Part shown: positions 57,571 to 64,000 of the stretch, piece after piece
Numbering within the stretch: position 1 is the stretch's first letter
Layout of the letters: the number at the start of each line of letters is the position of its first letter
Assembly (NCBI RefSeq): GCF_030272615.1
Contig: NC_081412.1
Location: 144,314,247 to 144,378,246, forward strand
Origin: Cryptomeria japonica
Taxonomy: Eukaryota > Streptophyta > Pinopsida > Cupressales > Cupressaceae
Reading direction: 5' to 3'
Length of the DNA: 64,000 nucleotides
The notes under the pieces: generated by a model
What the model saw: only the letters and a program-made list of their open reading frames with translations
Database searches by the model: none
What the model was told of the DNA's origin: nothing
Translations under genes and position numbers: made by a program

Positions 57571-58612
57571 AATGTCTCTTCGATCTTACACTAATCATTC
57601 ATCTATTTAGTTAAGTAATTCTATAATTATTTAATTAAACTAACCTATTCTTCTAATCAATTCAAATCATTATTAATTGTCCAAACTTATGCATCATTCT
57701 AATTAATTAACCCTATCTCCATTATTAATTAAATATCAATTATTTAATTAATTGTGACATTTTCCTTAGTTAAATAATCTTTATTATTTAATTAATTCAA
57801 TTTCCCAACTTTAAATAATTTCATTTAAATTATTTAAATTAATTAATTAAATTCCTCCAATCCCCCAAATTCTAATTCCAATTAATTTCATTTCCTCCAA
57901 ATTCACATTTCACCAAATCCGAATTTCAATTAATTTCATGTGGATTTCAGCATTCGAAAGTCCAAATTCAAATTCAATTTCAAAGTCCTACAATACATGC
58001 TAAAATTGGAATTGATTAATCAAATCAATTATCTAATCAGTTAACTTAGTTAACTCATCAATCATCCTTTATAACTCTTAATCACCTTTTTCTGACTTAT
58101 AGGATCTAATTAGTCATCTCCCTAATCAATCCAGTCAACTAGCTAGTCAATTCAGTCTATTGATCAATCAATTGAGTTTACTAGCCAATCTATTTAGTTC
58201 ACTCTCCAATCTATTGAGTTAACAAATCAATCAACTATGTTAATTGACCAATCTAAATCAGTTATCTATCAATCAACACTTGAGTTCTATTTCTCACCCC
58301 CTTTGTATTGAAAATCTATAAATTCAACCTATTTTATCAATTCAAGCTAGAATCACAGTCTTCAAAGCTATTGTCCATCTTATGCAGGAAATCAGTGTAA
58401 TACCTAAGAGCCACCTACATCAACAATAATGGAGAAGAGCAATGGAAACCTTTCTATGTCAATTGAGGGAGTCCTAGATAGATCTTTCTTTCATTTCAAT
58501 TGATTTTGCATCATTCCATTGTAATTTAGGAGTAATATTAATTAGATTAGAGTTGTGATTCTCTCTTTGATATCTAATTATGCAATTTACACTTATTTTA
58601 CCTGTAGATACA
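57553..58612 (+). repeat. Gypsy LTR inserted in Gag sequence
   Basis: It ends GATACA at 58,612, followed by a primer site. TATA-like TCTATAAATT at 58,315-58,324. The left end is inferred from the break in the Gag reading and from TTAGACACCTAAAA, which resembles the gypsy-2 LTR start TGTAGACACCTAAAA. The centre (58,010-58,290) is rich in degenerate CAATCTATTGAGTTNAC-type words. Confidence 0.5.
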
Positions 58613-58614
58613 TT

Positions 58615-58627
58615 TGGTGAACCCGAC
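58615..58627 (+). promoter_or_regulatory. Gypsy primer binding site
   Basis: TGGTGAACCCGAC, identical in layout to the sites at 17,220 and 52,260. Confidence 0.6.
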
Positions 58628-59975
58628 ATAAAAACATGCTAACTTCAATTGTCTGTTTAAATTGATTTTGCAGGTCCGTACTCAAAAGGAGATCCTGATA
58701 CCACAATTGCTTAAGCAGAAATTTGCATTTGACAATATTACACCACAATTGATAGCATATTACACCTTAATTGATCAATTCCTACACTACAATTGCAAAA
58801 CTAGTTCATAATTGCCTTGGGAAATTGCAAAATTAATTTGTCTTATGTCATTTTTTCATCATCGTCTTGCACACCTAACCCAAAAATTTCATTAAATTCT
58901 AGAAATTTCAATTTCGGCATATAAAATGTATCTAATTCAATGGCAAGAAAGGTGAGATTCTGAATTTCAGGTGCAAGGAAGGAAAAATAGCATATGAGAC
59001 AACAAATGATGTATCAAAGGCTCTTAAAGGTAGAAAGGGAGCTTTGTGAAATCGAGGAAAAAGAGGAGATTGCTCAATATCACAGAAATATCCACCATTT
59101 CTTAGCCAAGTACAAATTTTATGATGACATTGATGTGATGGCTCAAGTAGTGTGGGATAATATCATTGTAGAATAATCCTTCTATCTTCTATCTTTTTTC
59201 TGTTGTTTCTTAAAATTCAATTTTTTTTATTTTTTTTGATGAGCAATTGATCTTATATCAATTCACAATTGATCAGTCATCACATTGTAATTGCTTAAAC
59301 ATTAATTCGTAATTGATCTAACTTCAATTCACATTTTCTCAGTAGGTAAGTTGCAATTGTTAGATTAGATTTTTTTCATTCTATTTTAGTTCAGTTTTGT
59401 TTTTTTATCAGAATTTCTTTTTGTCTGTAAAAAGACAGAGCTCTGTAATTGGAAAATTAGGCTGGATAGCCCACCATGTGCTTACTTACAACATTTTCTA
59501 TAGGGGTATCTTAGAAACACTTCATTTTGGTGCTAATGAAATAAACCACAAACAAACTTGTCTTCTTTTTCACAATTGTGATGAAAGTTAAAACTGAACC
59601 TAGTGCTTTTTTGGAGCAACATCTCCAAATAGATTAGAAAATCATTGCGATAAAAGGTTAAAAAGAACCCTTGTTTTACGTGTTTTTGAAGGGATAGGTA
59701 CTATGATATCCCCTTCAAAGGGTGATCAAAAAGCCAGAATCTCTTCTTTCATGATTTCATTTATTTTTTGTACTTACATCCTTTAGAAGGCTCGCCCTCC
59801 CGAGTTGTCGTTAGGGCGCCATTAAGGCCAGTGAGAGGGGAACAACCTAAGTGGCAATGACTAAAACCAAGTAATCCAAACTATAATAACCCACCATAAT
59901 TAACTCAACAAAATTGACCATTCTTTTTTTTTTGTGTTTAATTTAATCATTATGTTTGATTCAATTGCATACTTT
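58628..59975 (+). other. Interior of the third gypsy-type element
   Basis: One open frame (58,994-59,176, 60 codons, charged: RLLKVERELCEIEEKEEIAQ) has no recognised family and may be the start of a degraded Gag. The remainder is non-coding, with repeated TCACAATTGATC-type words at 59,240-59,350. Confidence 0.4.
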
Positions 59976-60132
59976 GGGCATCCATCCATTTGGATTAGGC
60001 ATTCATCCATCCGGGATGAGCATCTAACCATACGAGTTAGGCATTTGTCCATACGGGACAGAAGATTTCATCTACCCAATACGGGATAGGCATCTACCCA
60101 TGCGGGGTAGGCATCTACCCATACAAGATAGG
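59976..60132. repeat. 21-bp minisatellite
   Basis: About seven units of GGCATCTACCCATACGGGATA start near 59,977, 59,998, 60,019, 60,040, 60,061, 60,089 and 60,110. TACCC and GGGATA within each unit are partly complementary. Confidence 0.85.
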
Positions 60133-61675
60133 AGGTGCTCTGGCTAGAGACTTAGACTCATCGGGACCATTCGGGTCCTGAGCCACTCACTAAGTACTAC
60201 ACTCTTCTAACAGAAGTGCACCGAGGTCGCCGTCCTTAGAAGTAATTAAATAACATAATACAAGCTTGAATTCCGCCTCGGAATTTGGCTTAAAGCCTTG
60301 GGAAGTCAAGCGAATCCATACGGGATTCCTTCCGAGTATGCATTGAATTACTTTTTCCAATTTAATTATTTTATCTTTCAAAATAGGATTCTTACTCAAT
60401 CTTTCTTTTACCAAGCCTAGACCCCACCCACGAACACCTGAGTATGAGGGACAACTTCATCCCAAGACTGCCTACATACTCGCTTCTGCACGGGATCAAG
60501 GTGTAAAGTATGTAGTTCTATTTTCTATTCTATGGTTTGATGTAAACTGATTAGTGGGTACGCAACCCTTTCTAGGGTCAATGTCCCAAATAGTTTCTCT
60601 GTGGTTGCTACCCATGGTGGTAGCACTTAAACAGAGGCTCAAGATGGCCTATTGTTTGTGGCCTAACAACTACATCCTAACACCTATCATGAGCGTCACC
60701 CTTGACCAAATTGTCAATCACCAATATTTCTTCAAGATAAATCAATTTCATAAAAGCATTTCATTCAACCAACCCTAATAGGGGTTTACTATGGTTTAAC
60801 TCAACAGATGAAAAATCATTTAAGGATTATCTTATTAAATTATCGATCCAAGGGGGATTACCCACCCCTTGGATTTTAACTTCCAAGTGTCCCTTATTAC
60901 TCCCTGACGATTTATAGGGACGATGCCACAGACGTCGTTGATGCAGCTTTATTAGGTGTTAAGTGCAGTAGTTCAACACAATGACATTACCCGTAAGCGT
61001 GACCCAGAGGCACTGTATATACCGAACGCTGCTAGGCTTTGGTTTTCCAACTTCCTTTGTTTAGTTTTCTTAACTAAGAGCTTATGAAAACATCATGCTT
61101 GAAATATAATCATGAAATGAATGTACATAACTTAAACATTGTGAACTTTGATGACACTTAAATACTATTTGATAAAGAGAAATACCAATCTTCTACAACT
61201 AAACAAATTAATACATGTATTGGCATGATAATGGTAATTATGAACTTACGTGCAATTGCATGAAGATAATGAATGGGAATTAATATAAAAGTAATGCAAA
61301 AGTAGTGTCATTGCATACAAAATGAAGAAGTGTTTACTCCTATCGTGAGAATAATTAATTATAGAGTTACTAGCAATTAGTTTATACTTTTGGCGATTTT
61401 GGATCAATCATAGTAATAACACTTAAAGGTTTAAGTAAGCCTAAAATTACCGCCCAAGAAATCAAATAATCCTCAATGGATTGAGAGATCCCATTCTTTC
61501 ACAATAATTCCTATTAATTATTAAATTTTTCCTAAGTTTATTTTACTAATTTTAACATTTATTAACAATTATTAACAATCAAACTAAAATTTTAATTACA
61601 AATAAATTCCATTTAAAAAATTTAAAATATATAAGAAAAGTCTACCTGCGCGATTATTTTTTTTGTTCATAGCAA
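60133..61675. other. Non-coding, unassigned
   Basis: It is GC-richer to about 61,050, then AT-rich. A minus-strand open frame (60,414-60,190, 74 codons) and a plus-strand one (60,554-60,778) have no recognisable domain. It looks like element untranslated DNA, but no boundary was found. Confidence 0.4.
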
Positions 61676-61679
61676 TTAA

Positions 61680-61706
61680 GGGGGCGGGGGGGGTGGGGAC
61701 CACGGG
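61680..61706 (+). other. G-quadruplex-capable G-run
   Basis: G-runs of 5, 8, 4 and 3 bases (61,680-61,684, 61,686-61,693, 61,695-61,698, 61,704-61,706) satisfy a simple quadruplex rule. A C-run of opposite sense lies at 61,764-61,778. The whole island 61,676-61,840 is markedly GC-rich against AT-rich flanks. Confidence 0.7.
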
Positions 61707-61893
61707 TCCCATCACCCCTGTCGTCCTACATACGCAGGCCCGCAGGGTTGAGGGGACGTCGCACCCCCCCTCCCCCCCTGCGGTTACTGGTACTGCCATA
61801 CCGACGGTACTCCGCTTCCCCATGCATTGCCCACCAAAACATGGCATGATTAATATTCAAAAATTACTTGCAACATAAAATTTATTTTCATTT

Positions 61894-61907
61894 AATATAT
61901 ATATTTG

Positions 61908-61986
<79 letters not shown>
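61894..61986. repeat. (TA)n microsatellite
   Basis: About 90 bp of nearly pure TA repeats with a few AAA interruptions. Confidence 0.95.
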
Positions 61987-61989
<3 letters not shown>

Positions 61990-62177
61990 CAGATTTTTTT
62001 TTTTTGATGGTATGCATATATAAAAAAAGAGTATCTATGAAAAATAAGAACATGAATAAAATGGATAATCAAGTAATTGCTTTAGATTGATTCTACAATA
62101 AACATGAGATCAATATTTATAGAGAGGGAGGGTTTATTTCCAGTATTCTTAGGGAGATAGAGAGTTTATTTCTAGTA

Positions 62178-62390
62178 CTCACAGGAGGATTTTATTCAAC
62201 TATTATTCACAGAGAGAGATATTTGTTCAACTCATAGGAGGATTCTATTCAACTATTATTCATAGAGAGAGATCTTTGTTCAACTCACAGGAGGATTCTA
62301 TTCAACTATTATTCACAGAGAGAGATCTTTGTTCAACTCACAGAAGGATTCTATTCAACTATTATTCACAGAGAGAGATCCAAAATAATC
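62178..62390. repeat. 53-bp tandem repeat, four units
   Basis: CTCACAGGAGGATTCTATTC starts at 62,178, 62,231, 62,284 and 62,337. Each unit contains ATTCACAGAGAGAGAT. Variants of CACAGAGA(G)A continue to 62,490, ending in a (GA)n run. Confidence 0.93.
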
Positions 62391-62490
62391 ATAGAGAAAT
62401 TTTAAAATAATCACAGAGATTTATTTCTTCACACAAAGAGATTTATTCACAGAGAAAGATTTATTTACTCAGAGAGAGAGAGAGAGAGAC

Positions 62491-63470
62491 TTATTTATTT
62501 CTATATTCAATATCATCTCTAGTTTTCGAGATAAATCATAAAAGCAAAAAGAAAATCTGATTTTCTACCTTCTAAATAGATTAAATAAAATCTGCATATG
62601 TATTTTAAAGAGGAAGAAATTATATCACTGCATTTTAAGGAAAACAAAATAGATTTTCTTCCTATCTAGCAAATAAAATAATAAAAAAAAAGATTTCTTT
62701 CAGAACTATATTCAACCAAAGAATCTAGAATCTATATATTTTAATAAATATAAATTCCTCATAAGATAAAGGGAGAGAACCTGGTTTACTGAAGCTCGAA
62801 GTTGAATCCTCTAGCTATTCTTTGATCCTTTCTTGCAACTTTGAGAGAAACCCTTCAACAACAACTCAAAAAAAATCCTGCAATGAAAATGAGACTAACA
62901 AAAAGAATCCTATTTCTAAACTTGGGAAAATTTCTTCAAAACATAATCAACTCCCTTCTTTGAAACTTGCATATAATTTTATAAGCGAATTCCCTCTATT
63001 CCACTATTTGGAAAATTTAATTAAAAAAGGAGATTCTTTCCCAATTTTGGACTTCATGCAAATTGATTAGACTTAGTGGGAGGAGTTACATGCAAGGTAG
63101 TGGAGAATCCTCTAGAAGCTTCTTATTATTCCTACAACATGTGCCATAATTGGATGTGGGAAACTAAATAAATAAATAAATAAGAAAAAGGTATATTTTC
63201 CATGTGTGTGTGTGTGTGTTTTATTATTATTTTTATAACATTTATTCAATCATTTAAATAGCTTATCCAAAAATATAATAGAATTGTAATTTAAATCCAA
63301 AAGTGATAAAGGAGGGTTGTGACACAAGCCACTATAAATAAATGTGCATGTGATGAAAATCATATGCGACGAGTGTTACATGCTATCACAATGGCGTTAT
63401 GCCTCCCTCGGTCCTTATATGGTACGTTAAAATCTATAGAGCATAACCTCTATAGATTGGGAGACCTCCC
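62491..63470. other. Non-coding with simple repeats
   Basis: AT-rich. It has (AAAT)n at about 63,165-63,185 and (TG)n at about 63,203-63,220. An 82-codon open frame at 62,822-63,070 is Lys/Asn-rich and unrecognised. No other feature. Confidence 0.5.
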
Positions 63471-64000
63471 TCAATGGAGTGTAAAATGTTGCTGATTGTG
63501 ACCACTCGAATGAAACCCTGTCTAAACACCATAGAAATTAGAAGCCCAGATGAGTCAGTAACCAGAAACTTATTTTATCTCTATGCAAGGGTGGGGAAGA
63601 ATTTGCCCCCGAGACACTCAACATATATCTCCCAAGATAACAGGCCAATTGAGGAGCAATCTTCTTTGGTCTAATTTCTGGAAAAAGGCAAAAAAATGAG
63701 CGCTACCTAGGGTGTGATAGGGTTGTTTGAGCTGATGGAGTATCAAGATGTGGGTTGTGGTAATACTTGTGACCTTTTGACCTTAGGAGAGTCTGTTTGA
63801 TGTCATATCGATTTTCCCCAAATACATCAAAAATAAAATGAGATCTTGAGAAAGATTGCAACATTCATGGGAATTTGAAAAAATTCCTTAAATAAGTGTT
63901 ATTTTCATGGTTTTATTCTTTTGGTGTGACTATTGTGTCCTTTTCTATACTTCATCAAATTCAAACATTGTAGGAAACAAATCAAATCCTCAACAAAGTC
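63471..64000 (+). mobile_element. Relative of the gypsy-2 leader, plus strand
   Basis: Bases 63,530-63,760 match the complement of about 30,660-30,400 in the gypsy-2 leader. Shared words are GCAAGGGTGGGGAAGAAT, ATATATCTCCCAAGATAAC, CCAATTG and TAATTTCT(A/G)GAAAA, followed by GTTGTTTGAG...GGAGTATC. This is the 5' leader of a second member of that family in opposite orientation. It runs off the window, so gag would be expected to the right. Confidence 0.7.

Noticed and set aside
61857-62090. Tyr/Ile repeat peptides
   Set aside because: Translation of the TA microsatellite.

Overview
The window reads as a retrotransposon-dense stretch of a large plant nuclear genome, probably a conifer or other gymnosperm. 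The plant assignment rests on plant-type Ty3/gypsy and Ty1/copia proteins, a Met-tRNA type copia primer site, a tRNA-derived SINE and a decayed cytosolic ribosomal protein gene with spliceosomal introns. The gymnosperm guess rests only on element size, nesting depth and heavy decay. I see no intact host gene, no rRNA or tRNA gene and no prokaryotic feature.

Left part (1-16,079). The left edge holds a deletion-scarred gypsy relic (protease, linker, integrase tail), followed by a GC-rich GGTGG/CCACC minisatellite. Bases 1,535-12,150 are low-coding DNA with several short tandem duplications. This stretch carries three notable items. One is a structurally complete non-autonomous copia-type element (3,365-5,847, target duplication CAAAC) that encodes only Gag and has a SINE inserted in its 3' LTR. 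The second is an intron-retaining pseudogene of ribosomal protein eS6 on the minus strand (about 7,600-8,576). The third is a fold-back of degenerate telomere-like CCCTAA/TTAGGG repeats (11,461-12,150). A minus-strand gypsy polymerase relic follows (12,285-13,430).

Centre (16,080-47,870). One 31.8-kb block is a four-level nest whose termini and target duplications can be read by eye. Gypsy-1 (plus strand, duplication CAAAT) encodes Gag and a protease-like domain but no reverse transcriptase. Its gag is split by gypsy-2 (18,321-42,830, minus strand, duplication CTAAT), a 15-kb autonomous-type element with recognisable but broken gag, protease, reverse transcriptase, RNase H and DD35E integrase. 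The 5' LTR of gypsy-2 (its right-hand copy) is split by copia-3 (32,389-41,783, duplication TAATT), which has three LTRs and a shortened second internal region. The third LTR of copia-3 is split by a 2.6-kb non-coding LTR-like element in reverse orientation (39,037-41,622, duplication ATCT). The insertion order is therefore gypsy-1, gypsy-2, copia-3, LTR-4.

Right part (47,871-64,000). This is a stack of older fragments: a copia relic with an LTR, a polypurine tract and a zinc-knuckle Gag on the minus strand; LTR remnants of gypsy-like elements, two of them followed by a TGGTGAAC(C/T)CGAC primer site; two related Gag fragments; several minisatellites (21-, 48-55- and 53-bp units); a G-quadruplex-capable island beside a long TA microsatellite; and, at the right edge, a plus-strand relative of the gypsy-2 leader.

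Nothing here works as a cellular pathway. The coherent content is the retrotransposon life cycle (Gag particle, protease, RT/RNase H, integrase) in different states of loss. The points most worth following are the datable four-deep nest, the two Gag-only families, the three-LTR copia element and the eS6 pseudogene.
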